NCBI RefSeq assembly: GCF_020536995.1
Contig: NC_068362.1
Coordinates: forward strand, 104,660,325-104,724,324
DNA: 64,000 nt
Source of the DNA: Dreissena polymorpha
Taxonomy: Eukaryota > Mollusca > Bivalvia > Myida > Dreissenidae
Reading direction: 5' to 3'
The notes beneath the pieces were generated by a model that made no database searches, had not been told where the DNA came from, and worked only from the letters and a program-made list of their open reading frames with translations. Made by a program: the position numbers and the translations under genes. Shown here piece after piece: positions 1 to 12,200 of this stretch (positions within the stretch are counted from its first letter, which is position 1; each line of letters starts with the position of its first letter).

Positions 1-790
1 TATTGCTCTACGAGAGAATGTCGTGTGTCGACCTAGTGATTTTAGGTCGACAGGCGCTATTCTCGCGATATATCAAATTGACTCTCGACTGATTTGTCGT
101 GCGTCAAGAGAATGTCGCGAGAATATCGAGTGTCGCGCTCGAAGGTCGACACACGACATTCTCGCGACATTCTCTCGACGTTCAATACGACGCGCGACAA
201 ATCAGTCGACAATCAAGATTTTCTGTGATTTTTTTTCTAAAACCCAGCGCGATATGCGACACTCAAATATTGATTGTCGACTGATTTGTCGCGCGTCGAG
301 AGACCGTCGAGAGAATGTCGTGTGTCGACCTAGGGGTTTTTAGGTCGACAAGCGACAATTGCGCGATATTGGCTCGATATATCGTATTGAGCGTCGAGAG
401 AATGTCGTGCGTCGAGAGAATGTCGTGTGATTTTTAGGTCGACAGGCGACATTCTCGCGATATATCATATTGACTGTCGACTGATTTGTCGTGCGTCGAG
501 AGAATGTCGCGGGAATGTCGAGTGTCGCGCTCGAAGTTCGACACACGACATTCTCGCGACATTCTCTCGACGCTCAATACGACGCGCGACAAATCAGTCG
601 ACAGTCAAGATTCTCTGCGAATTTTTTTTTTTCTTAAACCCAGCGCGATATGCGACACTCAAATATTGATTGTCGCATGATTGTCGCGCGTCGTATTGGG
701 CGTCGAGAGAATGTCGCGAGAATGTCGTGTGTCGACCTCGAAGATCGACACGCGACACTCAACTTGGCTCTATCTGGATTTCGTAAAAGT
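1..790. repeat. TCG-rich hairpin repeat, about two 392-bp units
   Basis: The segment is built from short motifs such as GAATGTCGCGAGAATGTCG and their complements. Two units repeat with a spacing of about 392 bp (TCTCGCGATATATCA at 61 and again at 453). Each unit holds a long imperfect palindrome, about 86-205 and about 477-605, whose arms start GACTGATTTGTCG and end CGACAAATCAGTC. CpG is much denser than in the AT-rich DNA that follows. The open frames across it come from the repeat and resemble no protein I know. The repeat may continue left of the window. Its class is unknown to me. Confidence 0.75.
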
Positions 791-1584
791 CGTTTGAGTG
801 TTAATAATGACGTCATGAGCACGCGCGCTTTTATGCAAGAAATGTGTTTTGCTTTTTGTGTTGCATTTTGTTTTTAAAATTATTACATCTTGGTATCAAA
901 TTGTCTGTTTCATTGAATCTGATTCGATTTTACTAAAAATGATTAATTTATAGTTGATTCCGAGTAATATGACCATCCTCGACACATGACTGATATAAAA
1001 ACTTCCTGTTGACCATGATATAAAAAAATATATCAGGCAACGTTATATCGGGCAGAAATCAATGCGGTGGTATGATAATAAAATGTATGCGAAGTAATTT
1101 GTTATTTCAGTTTGTGATATATATTCAATGCTTTGCGAAGTTAGAGAGAAGACAATTCATAAATCTTTAACAGTAGGATAAACTTGACAAATAGATCTTA
1201 ATAAGTCTTCTTTTCTATCTTGTACGCAAATAGGCAAGATTTTATGTTTCGTATACTATAAAGTTCAATTTACTGCATTTTCAATAAACACTCCATTACT
1301 AAGCAGGCAATAAGAATACTTTTCATAAAAAAACGCAGTATAAAAAATAAGTCCAATAAACTGGCTTATCAAATCTGTACGTTTTGTTTCATTCGTCTGC
1401 ATGCCTTAATAAAAGTACACAATTTACTATGAAAATGAAACTTTTGTCTTCTTTGTCAGATAAATGAACAATTATCCATACACTACACTAAAAGACAACA
1501 TATGCAATACGAAATTTAACATGAAATAATGATTAAACTCTCTCCCACTTGGAAGCAAAGTGAAAAAAGCTATGCGCAAACATC

Positions 1585-1645
1585 ATAAAACCAGAACAGC
1601 CTGCGAGTAACTCACAGGCTGTTCAGGTTTTATGCTGTTTGCTGA
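1585..1645. repeat. Short palindromic element
   Basis: Two arms (AAACCAGAACAGCCTGCGAG and CTCACAGGCTGTTCAGGTTT) face each other around a few bases, giving a hairpin of roughly 24 bp per arm. This is the form of a small non-autonomous inverted-repeat element. No coding capacity. Confidence 0.5.
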
Positions 1646-2084
1646 ACATCAGTATATAAGGGTTGAAAATGGAGCATTTATAACTTGAATCTAGTAAAAA
1701 AGGTCTTTAATTAAATTTATCTTTCTGAGGGACTACAAATGCGTCCAAATACGTATCTAAGTGGTAAAGGGTTAAGCTTGGGCCATTGCATTGGAACAGT
1801 CGAAGCAAAAATAGGCATGGTTTCAACCTCAGACTCAGACTAGAGTAACACACGCGTATTTATAAACATTAAGTTCATAGTATAATAATTCAACTTCAAA
1901 AGAAAACAAAAAGGAGGATATTCATTTCATTAAATTGCAATTTTAATGCTCAATGGTAAAGATACACTAGAGCAACATAATTACAACTTCAGGCAACTGT
2001 GAAGCTGTGGTTATGACAGGTGTAGGTTTGACGCCTGGTAAAGTCCGCGATTGATCTTCATTAAATACAGGCTATTTTTTAGAT

Positions 2085-2410
2085 TCGGTGAACTAATTCA
2101 TTAGTTATAACAGAAAAGAATATGTTCAATTGTGGCGCAGCCATGAGTGAATACATATTTTTTCTATGATCACGAATGAATTAAAATCAATATTCCACCG
2201 AATCAAACAATTTTTTTTGTTGTATGCTTACAAATGATTTTAACAATCGAATTTCGCTCGAAAAATTACCTTAAAACGTCATAAAACGACGTCATTTCAC
2301 AGGGAAACAGGCAAAATTCACTGTTTATTTTCACTGTTTGAAACAGTAAATTATCCGTTTTAATTCACTGATATTTCATTCACTTTCATTGGTAACCCTA
2401 TCTATCGTAC
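2085..2410 (-). mobile_element. Non-autonomous inverted-repeat element, GATTCGGTG family
   Basis: The block opens with GATTCGGTGAACTAATTC and has CACCGAATC at about 2,200, then runs on through TGACGTCATTTCACAG- and CACTGTTT-type sequence to about 2,410. The same order of blocks occurs in the opposite orientation at about 26,940-27,295, and a shortened copy sits beside the (TA)n tract at 6,124. This is a dispersed family without coding sequence. I do not know its superfamily. Confidence 0.55.
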
Positions 2411-3291
2411 GTACAAGTAAAGAAGACAATACATGTTTTAATAAACAAATTATGTTTTTTGTTTTTCCTTTCATTCAAACATAGTTTTGCAATTCGTATT
2501 TGTCTTTAATGAGCCGCTGTTTACCAGGACAGTTAACCAGTTTCAGTCTTTCAGTCGATTTAAATACATCGTTACATGCGGACAGATTGATGAACATTCG
2601 ATTTTAACTGAAATACTCATTACATAGTAATGCATCACATTTTTCAAACGGTGCATTAGACAGAGAAAATACTCGATCGAGGACAAGCCTTAAGTAGATC
2701 TATTAAGAAGAGATATGTACTTGTCACATTATGTTGACGTATGTAAAATTGGTTAGTTCTCGTTGAGAAAATATGTTTTTTTTGCTAATGCATTGCAAAC
2801 ATAGTTCCTGTTATTGCCCTATACATCGATATACTCAAGCAAATGTAAGCAATTGGAAGTCAGTTCGTCAGTAGGGATTTTCATTTAACAAAACGTGTAC
2901 ATCAAGGGTTTGGGCGACCACATGTATCCAGTCTGGGCATCGAACCTACAGACCATATTTGATGTTATTTGTAGAACTAATTGCCCATATAGCATGTATC
3001 TTTAAAAAAATAACATGAATATTTGAAAAGTAAATAGAAACTATCATGGTAAAATGACAATTTATTTCACGACTGATTTACACATCACATACATATGAAA
3101 AAGTATAAATAATTTTAAATGTATTGCTTGTTTTTCCTGGCATTTTAATTAATATATAGTACAAAACATTACTGAGTATTTTTCAACAAAAAGTTAAATA
3201 GTATTTTTCAACTAAAAGTGTAATACTGTATCATTTAATTTAATTCGTTTAAATACTCATATAAATCTGTTCGAAGACATGTTCAGGCATT

Positions 3292-3297
3292 TTTATT
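3292..3297 (-). promoter_or_regulatory. Candidate WDR11 poly(A) signal
   Basis: AATAAA on the minus strand lies about 116 nt beyond the WDR11 stop codon at 3,413. Other AATAAA hexamers lie farther out, for example at 3,061-3,066, so the used site cannot be fixed from sequence alone. Confidence 0.35.
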
Positions 3298-3412
3298 TAA
3301 TTACATCCTTCTGATACTTATATATAACCTTCATATTCAATTGATCGTACATGTAATTGCGTTCGATATGCCTGGTTAACGAACATGGTCATAACAGCAG
3401 CCGCATAATGAA

Positions 3413-3531
3413 TCAGCTGACATCAACCAGGCTGTTCTCTCCGCTGGTTTTACCCATTTGGCTGTATCGCTCCACGGCAGACTTGTAGCCTGTAACGGCC
3501 AAAAGCTTGCTGAATTCCTGATAAATCTGAC
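3413..3531 (-). CDS. WDR11: WDR11 exon 28 (last coding exon)
   Basis: IYQEFSKLLAVTGYKSAV aligns with human IYADYARSLKNLGFRQGAV. The protein ends NSLVDVS with a TGA stop. Acceptor TCAG|GT, phase 1. The intron before it is 2.9 kb and holds a MITE, a 25-bp minisatellite and a (TA)n tract. Confidence 0.93.
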
Positions 3532-6209
3532 CTGAAATATATATTATAAAAGAATATCAGGGACACTGATGGATGCTCACCGATGATGCTCTTTGATAAT
3601 GTTTGGGTTGAATGAGTGGAAAAGAGTTGTTTTATTGAAGGGCAATTTAACCATGAAACCCACTGGCGCGGAATGACATGACAATGTACGCACGACCATC
3701 ATGTACGGATAATGCTTATAAAGTTTCATAATATTTGGATCATGAGGTCCGCGCTCTCTTACAGTAAGGTAAAATTCATCGGAAAATGTCAATGACAATA
3801 ACTGCTTAAAATATAAACGGAACGGGAAAAAAACAAGCATACGCATATGCGACCAATTGGGATGCTGCTTATAACTTGTCATAAAATTTGGATCATTGAT
3901 GTGCGACATCAAACACACTGAAATTTATAATTATTCAAACAACGCTAACTCCGTCAAAATCTACGGAGCGGAACGACCTGATAAAATACAAATGACTACA
4001 CTTATAAGCAAATGCATAATACGTCTCGAATTCGGGCCAATAGTTCCTTAGATCTCGAGTGGAAACGAAAATCCATCTGAACACGTCAAAAATAATCAAA
4101 GGACAGCGATGCGTATATGTATACTTGTATGAATATAGTGATGCTGCATATCAAGTTTGATCAATTTAGGATAAATTATGTCCGAGATCTCGTGCAAACT
4201 CGCAAAATGACATATGGGTAATTAAATAACCATAACTTCCTAAAATATATTGGACCGCAATAACCTGACAAGAATGCGCGTATTAACACTATTGACTCTG
4301 GTAGCTTGCGCCGATACGGAAGGTTTTACGATGGCAAGGATTTTACGGAAGGACAGAAAGAAGGACGGTCGAAATGACGGACGGACGGTCATCGAGTAGG
4401 ATAGAAATGATAATCACGAAATTCGTTTCAGACCCACGCGAACCAAGGTTCATATAATATTAGACTTCGGACGACCGGACGAAGCGTTGACTATATGAGC
4501 ATCGTTTTGGGAACCTAGGCTTAACGCATGTGCGTAAAGTGTCGTCCCGATTAGCATGTGCAGTCCGCACAGGCTAATCAGAGACGACTGTTTCTGCCTT
4601 AACTGGATTTTCGTGTAGAATAAACTTCCTTTAAACGAAAATACCATAAAAGCGGAAAGTGCCGTCCCTGATTAACCTGTGCGGACTGCACAGGCTAATC
4701 TGGGACGACACTTTACGCACATGCATTATGCCCAGTTTTCTCAGAACGCGACTCGTATGCTCCCTACTTTCGGGGAGCATTCAAATCTGAGATTGTAGCA
4801 TCATTCACAACTTAAGTCGTTAAGAATGTAATTAACTTAAAAAATGTTAATTCGGCCGTATCAAACACAACGTCAGTGAGTTATTCAACATCAATATTCG
4901 TAAGCGTTTGTTTTTCACTAAATTATATTTTTCTGACAAAATATCGTTCCAATAAAATACACAGTATTGAATCTATGTAAAAATCATATAGCTTGCTTTG
5001 TAAATAATATTTAAACACAAGACCATGCAGACGGTTGTCAGAAGCTTGCATAATTAAAACATAGTATTTGCATAATAAAAGCAAATACTATTATGCATAC
5101 ACATCTATAAATAAGCATTATGCACCATAGCGCTCGGATGGTTATATAACAACAACAATAAGTACATAGATAAAATATGTAAAATAGTTGCATTTGCCGT
5201 CATAGTATGACAAAATAAACAGGCACGATTATTAAAGCCCGGACATTAAAATATAAAAAACCTATCAGTCACTGTATATAGAAAACCTATCAGTCACTGT
5301 ATATAGAAAACCTATCAGTCACTGTATATAGAAAACCTATCAGTCACTGTATATAGAAAACCTATCAGTCACTGTATATAGAACACCTATCAGTCACTGT
5401 ATATAGAAAACCTATCAGTCACTGTACATAGAAAACCTATCAGTCACTGTATATAGAAAACCTACCAGTCACTGTATATAGAAAACCCATCAGACACTGT
5501 ATATAGAAAACCTATCAGTCACTGTATATAGAAAACCTATCAGTCACTGTATATAGAACACCTATCAGTCACTGTATATAGAAAACCTATCAGTCACTGT
5601 ATATAGAAAACCTATCAGTCACTGTATATAGAACACCTATCAGTCACTGTATATAGAAAACCTATCAGTCACTGTATATAGAAAACCTATCAGTCACTGT
5701 ATATAGAAAACCTATCAGTCACTGTATATAGAAAACACGTAGTGGTAACATCACGGTCACTTATTTATAGTAATAGCCCCTAGATATGTTACAGAGTATA
5801 AGAGACACAGCTGATGAAATTTATGTCGATTTTCTTAATTGAGGAATTGACCAGAGCTTAAGTCACTACGCCACAACATATTATTGTAATCAACGGGTTT
5901 CCCACAATATATGCGTAAACAGTATACTGTATCAATAAAGATGACAAAATGGGAAAGCAATTTCCCGTTTATCTAGTATCTGTATACTATGTAATATACT
6001 TTAAGCAATAGTTGTATGGTTTAATGTATGCGAAACAAAATTAAAAGCAATTTAATGCATTTGATATGGCTACAACATGACGGACACAAGCATACCGTAA
6101 AATTTAATATAGACGATATGTGTTGGATTCGGTGGATTATCGATTTTAATTCACGAGTGATCATAGAAAATGCAGCCACGAGTGAAAATATATTTTTCTA
6201 TGATCACGA

Positions 6210-6296
<87 letters not shown>

Positions 6297-9200
6297 ATAA
6301 ATATATACGCGCAAACTTGGTCGCGATATTTTTGAATTGAAGGCAGGCAAATTTAATTTATTTTACAATATAAATATATTTCTCTTTTAACTTTTAACAG
6401 CCATACCATACTAACCGCTTTCGTGATTCTCGTCCAGAAGCCCATGTTGGGCCAGTGTCTGAAGAAACAAGGCTGCTGTATCGTAATATCGCTGTTGACA
6501 GAGCACTTTCAGACAGGCCGTATATTGACCCTCCAGTAGAAGCAGGCTTAATGCCTTGTTCTGAATCATAAACAAGAATCTAGGTCAGTATTTCACAAGA
6601 TTTCACTGGAAGAAGAAAAACACACACAAACACAATTTAAAGAATAATACAACGTAGAAATATAAAGATTAAAGACCCATTTCCGAAATCAAATAGTTAT
6701 GTGTGCAAATTAAAGTATCTAAAATTTTATCAACAGAGATTATTAATGTTTAAGCATTGTATTTATTGGCGTCGCACTGAAGTGCGGCGACTAGTATGTA
6801 ATACGTTTTTTTCGCTTATGGGAGGAGAAGTTATTTTACGGATCAATGTATATATTTTTGTTGTCAGAATATCTTGCATAGTGGTATTTTTTTGTGTAAA
6901 TTAGTGTAAATAAGTACTGATTTTGTGCCTATTACATTTACTACAACATTTATTGCCAATAATGCAAAGCTAATTGTTTAAATTAATAACTGATCACAGG
7001 GGAAAGATCACAGAGACTGGGCAAATACGCGAACCGGAGAAACTTTCTTGTTTTGTATAAAAACAAATCTTCCTTGTTCCTATATCCTAGCAACCACCTA
7101 GTTACTAATACGGGCGCTATAGAGCGCGAGTCTTGATAATGTAATAATGAGTCTTCATAAAGGAAGCAGCCGCTTATCAATGAGGAGCACCATCACAGCA
7201 CCCCAGTCTCATTACTATCAAGTCCTCCTACAGAGCTGTTTTTACAAGAACCACATATAGAAGGCCGCATGCCTGACCCTTATCTTGCCAGTAGTATGGA
7301 CCCTTTGGTATGGACTTTTAACCCCGCTCACTATCCAGCGTTTAAACTTCCGGGTTTACATTTAAACCGACTATTAATAGCTAACCCTAATATCTTAGTT
7401 AGAAGGTGATTTTTCAAGCGGTTCCGTAGTGTAGTGGTTACACGCTCGCTTCCCATGTGAGAGGCCCAAGGTTCGAGCCCCAGTAGAATCAAATTATTTT
7501 ATTTGTGTTCTATGTTAACTTTTTGTTTTGATGTAGACATTTTAGTTTAAATAAATATGCTGTTTTATTTTAACCATTTTTTTGTTTTTATTATGCCAAT
7601 GAAATATATGGGTGAGAGGGTGGAAGGGTTCGTAAAAACATAAAAACTTTAATAGTGTTTTCATATCGATGAGTACTCACCCCCTATCGTAAATTAGCAA
7701 CGTAAGAATAAGTTCAGAATCATCTCCCCTTGAAGTTGAGAAAAATATGAAATTACGCTTACAAGATGAAGCCGATTGTTTAAACCTACACAGTTCTGTT
7801 CCATTAATGAAAACTGCACACGGATGCCAGAAAAAAAAGGAAACCAATGTACTAAATAAAATGAACTATGAAATATTTGGGGTTTACAACCCAAAATCAT
7901 AGATAATGGTTATTTGGGAGTTATAACACAACATCATAGATAAATGTTATTTGGGGTTATAACACAAAATCATAGATAATTGTTATACCAGTATCTTTTT
8001 CTATTTTGTTTAAAATAATCGGATAATATATTAATATTTACAGTAGAAAAAAAAATCGTTCCATGTAACTTCATTGAGTGCTTTTTACACTGAAATTCCC
8101 GACGCCCTTTGATGCTCTGCATCAATACTTATCTTGCTTATGTAACAAATACGTTTTTGTTGTAGTTTATCCCTGAAATTACTCACATTTTGAATCTTGT
8201 ACATATGCAATTACCTTACTTAGTGTAACGCTTTTTTTAGAAAATTAATTTGGTTTATTTGGAATTAAATAATCGCAATGTGGCGTCTTATATGCACGAG
8301 ATATTTCGTGCGCCAAGTTTATGCAAGTGTCATTCAACTTTGGGACACAATCAAACGGGATACCCTTCGTGTTTAAATTTTAAAACGGTAACGAAATACA
8401 ATTCAATACAATTGAATGTTGTGTAATTCAGCCTGCGCATTCATGACATTAAAGACGGGTTATGTTCACCTAAATTGTGTTTTGTAAAGACTGTCACTAT
8501 ATGTAGTGAACCAGTCTTCAGCTTATACCCACTGAAGAAGAGCATTCAGGGGAGATAATTGAGTAATGACTTAATTCTGGAACGGTAACAAAGAAAAACA
8601 AATAATGCGAGAATATTTAGTGCAATTCGCTACACAATTATGATGTCATTGATATAATTTTTCCTGAGGTATGTATTTAAATGTGATTTAGCATATGTCA
8701 AAGTGTTTTTGATTTGTTCAAGGTCATAAATAGCATCGCGAAAATATATGTCGCGTGGCAAATTTTTTTGAGTCGCATCCATATGTGGTATTCTTATGTA
8801 ATTTAATGTCTAAATTTCCATACGTATGAACGGTAAACGCCCGCTAATAACTACACTTTTAAGGCAAATGTATTATGAATAATTTAAAATAAAATTGATG
8901 TTAATGATATGGATCAAAATCGTGTTATTAAACTTTACTATTCATGAACGAGTATTTATGGTTTTATATATGTGTTCGACATATACATTTTAATTGTCAT
9001 GATGCGTTGTAGTAAAGCATATATTAAATAAATGTGTAGAAGTTATCCTTGCATATGCAATTCCCAAATATATTTATTAAATGTGTATATGTTGTGTTGA
9101 CTGTTGGAATATTATGGCGTGTCAATCAGAAAATTATTGCTTAAAATTCTAACACGGCTCTCGACTTTTTTTCTCTAGACAAAGAAGGAAATCAATCGTT

Positions 9201-12200
9201 GGTTATTCTGAAATAAATTATGGGCGGAGCTGCATGTTTCGAAAATAGTTCCCAATAAATAAAGAAAATATTGCAGTAAAATGCACTTGCTTAAACCCGC
9301 TCTATAAGAAATGTAATAAATGTAGCATGTATATAAATGTAATGAAACAACGAATTGTATATTTGGTGATAAGTGGCATAACCACGCCTGCAAAGAATGT
9401 TATTTGTTAAGAAACGTAATTAAGAAAACATTTATATCATGTCAGCTTTCAGTAGCACCAATAAACTTGACGTCATTTAGTTTATACGATTGTTGTTCTC
9501 AAAGAAAGTGACGTCATTTGCAAAATATTTATGAATGAAACCGACGTCATATGTTTGTACAATTCCATGACGTTACTTAATAGTGAACTTTGTAATAAGA
9601 AGGTCGAAGTATTGATAAATATAGTTCACGCCCAAAAGTTTAAACAAATTAATCACAATCGTGTTAGAATCGAAATAATATTTTTCTATGAAGGCTTGTT
9701 GTCGAATAACCCACAGTAAGGAGTAAAGATGCGTGTTATCGCTTCGATGCTTCGCACTCGTGATTTAATTCCTACGCATCTATACTCCTTACTGTGGGTT
9801 ATTCGACAACAAACCATGATAGGAAAATATTATTTCCTAAACAACACACCAGAGAACCCCACCAAATTGCTTTATCACCAATTTTATTAATTCATACCAT
9901 TCTGTTGGTGTTAAGAAGTTGTTCCGCCCATCGTTTGATCACCAGCGTCCGCTCCTGTTGGTTCAGACTGGTCTTTGCTAGCCAGATAGCGTCACTCCAT
10001 TTGCCGTGCGAGATCAGATACTTGCAGGCGTCCATGCGCATATCAATCAAACACAGGAGTTCAATGCCGTCTAAACAAAATATATGAGCCTTGTTCCGAG
10101 CAAACTGGGCATAATGCATGTGCGTAAAGTGTCGTCCCATATTAGCCTGTGCAGTCTAAACAGGCAAATCAGGGACGAAACTTTACGCGCCTAAATTTGA
10201 TTTTTGCTAAGAACAGACTTCATCTAAACAAAAAATGTCATAAAAGCGGAAAGTGTCGTCCCTGATTAGCCTATGTGAACTGCACAGGCTTATCTGGGAC
10301 GACACTTTACGTAAACGCATTATGTCCAGTTTTCTCAGAACGCGACTCATATGAAAAATAATATAAAGTTGTATTTAATAGTGTCGACATACAGCACAAA
10401 TAAAACAAGTATATTCAAACACAGAATATGTTTGTTGTTTAAAGAGAATATAAGTTTAAAATAATGGCAGCGAATGTTGTTTAATATAAGCAAAGACGCT
10501 TTGATCAATCAAACAAGAAGTAAGACTTCGTCTAAAGACAATGTTTTATGTACTTTCTGTGTGCATTGTACTTTTCCAACAAACGTTCAATACTAAAATC
10601 AATCGATCACAGAATACTTTATGTCTTTCATGAGAACGCAAGTACGATTCACTTTTTAGAACAGCAGGCATTAATTTATAAAAGTGAAGTATCTAAGCGT
10701 TTATCAGCAAATTTACAAACACAATCCATACGTTACATGTATATATGTGCGTTAAAATGCAAAAATATTGTTAACTGTTGTTAAATCCATGAAGTCAATA
10801 TCATAATTGTAAGTTGCTTGTTTCGTTGTAAAACGTACCATAGAGCTGCCCTGCGGCTATGAGGTGTGTGGCGGCCAACTTGATGGTGCTCATGGATGTG
10901 TTGGTTTGTACAACACACGAGGTCAGGCAGGCCCTTGACAACCAAAAACCAAATAAGTAGGTTACATTTTTGACGAAAGTAAAACGCGAATCACATTTTT
11001 TAGTTAACACTTGGTCAACCGAAAACCAAATTTGTACCGCAAATGTTATCCCTCTTTATTTTTTTGCATAGATAAATAACGTTCTATTTTAGTAAAATTT
11101 ATTGTTGACCACAATAAAACACGCGAGTAAATTTTTGGGTTGATACTTATCATTTGAAAAATGAATTAACCAAACATGCGTTTGTAAATAACAGCTCTTT
11201 TTTGCAAACAATCTTAAACAAACTGACAGACAGAGAGATCTAGCTTACTCATTCAGTAATCATAGGAGGTCATTTGATAAGGCGAATATGAAAATCAGCC
11301 GCCTGTAGCAACGAAAGCAGCGGCAAAAAAGTTATTATATAATGCACTCACTTCAGGCAATCGTTTTTGAATCTGTCATGATCCATATCAGTTTCCATAA
11401 GAACGGACACCGCCATGTCGACTTTATTGAGCAAGATGTATCGTCTGCTGCATATTTCCTTCACCCTCATGTCGCTTCGACGCTTGTTATGCAAAGCAAG
11501 CTTGCTGGTGGCATACGTCTACAGATGTAACACAAACAGATTGTATTTGATAAACATCTGCTGGAATGATGCGCAAATATTTATGATCCACGATGTGCTA
11601 ATTTGTCCACTTAATTAACGCAATAAATACTTTTGTATGTTAAGATTTTCATTTCAGTGTTCAAAGTGTTTCACGGAATTAAATTGGATCACAGTCTGCA
11701 AATAATAATTCACCAAAGTGTATTTGATCATATTATTAAAAAATATTTGACATAAATTATACAAATATTGTTTAAGCCAGTTTTTGAACTTTTTTAGCAG
11801 TGCATAAAAACGAATTTAGAAATTGTGTCGCGTTTTGAGAAAACTGGGTTTAATGCATGTGCGTAAAGTGTTGTCCCAGATTAGCCTGTGCAGTCCGCAC
11901 AGGCTAATATGGGACCACACATTCCGATTTTTTTGGTATTTTTAGTTTAGGCGGAAAGTGTCGTTCTTGATTAGCCTGTGCGGACTGCACAGGCTAATTT
12001 GGGATGACACTTTACGCACTTGCATTAAGCCCAATTTTCTCAGAACAAGGCTCAATTTTAAACAACCTTAAAATCATCAGCCGGCATCGCGTCTCCGAAA
12101 GCGGATATTAAACAGTTGTCTTTTTCTCTGAGAAAACTAATATCCATGTCACCAATCGATGTGATTTCGTCTGAACCCAAAGACGACTGGTTACCTCCAA

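Larger units (their letters stand above)
791..3412. other. AT-rich intergenic DNA downstream of WDR11
   Basis: No open frame of convincing coding character lies here. Visible items are a 60-bp palindrome at 1,585-1,645 (ATAAAACCAGAACAGCCTGC and its complement), an inverted-repeat element at 2,085-2,410, and the presumed 3' untranslated region of WDR11 at its right end. The rest shows nothing I can name. Confidence 0.6.

Noticed and set aside
3577-3918. 113-residue minus-strand open frame next to WDR11 exon 28
   Set aside because: No recognisable motif, biased composition and a position within a WDR11 intron of repeat-like sequence. Not supported as a gene.
5253-5735. CRISPR-like or regulatory array
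   Set aside because: A simple 25-bp head-to-tail minisatellite with no spacers, inside an intron.
7420-7490. Functional tRNA-Gly gene
   Set aside because: The same module is embedded at the same place in another copy of a mobile repeat and its acceptor stem does not pair.
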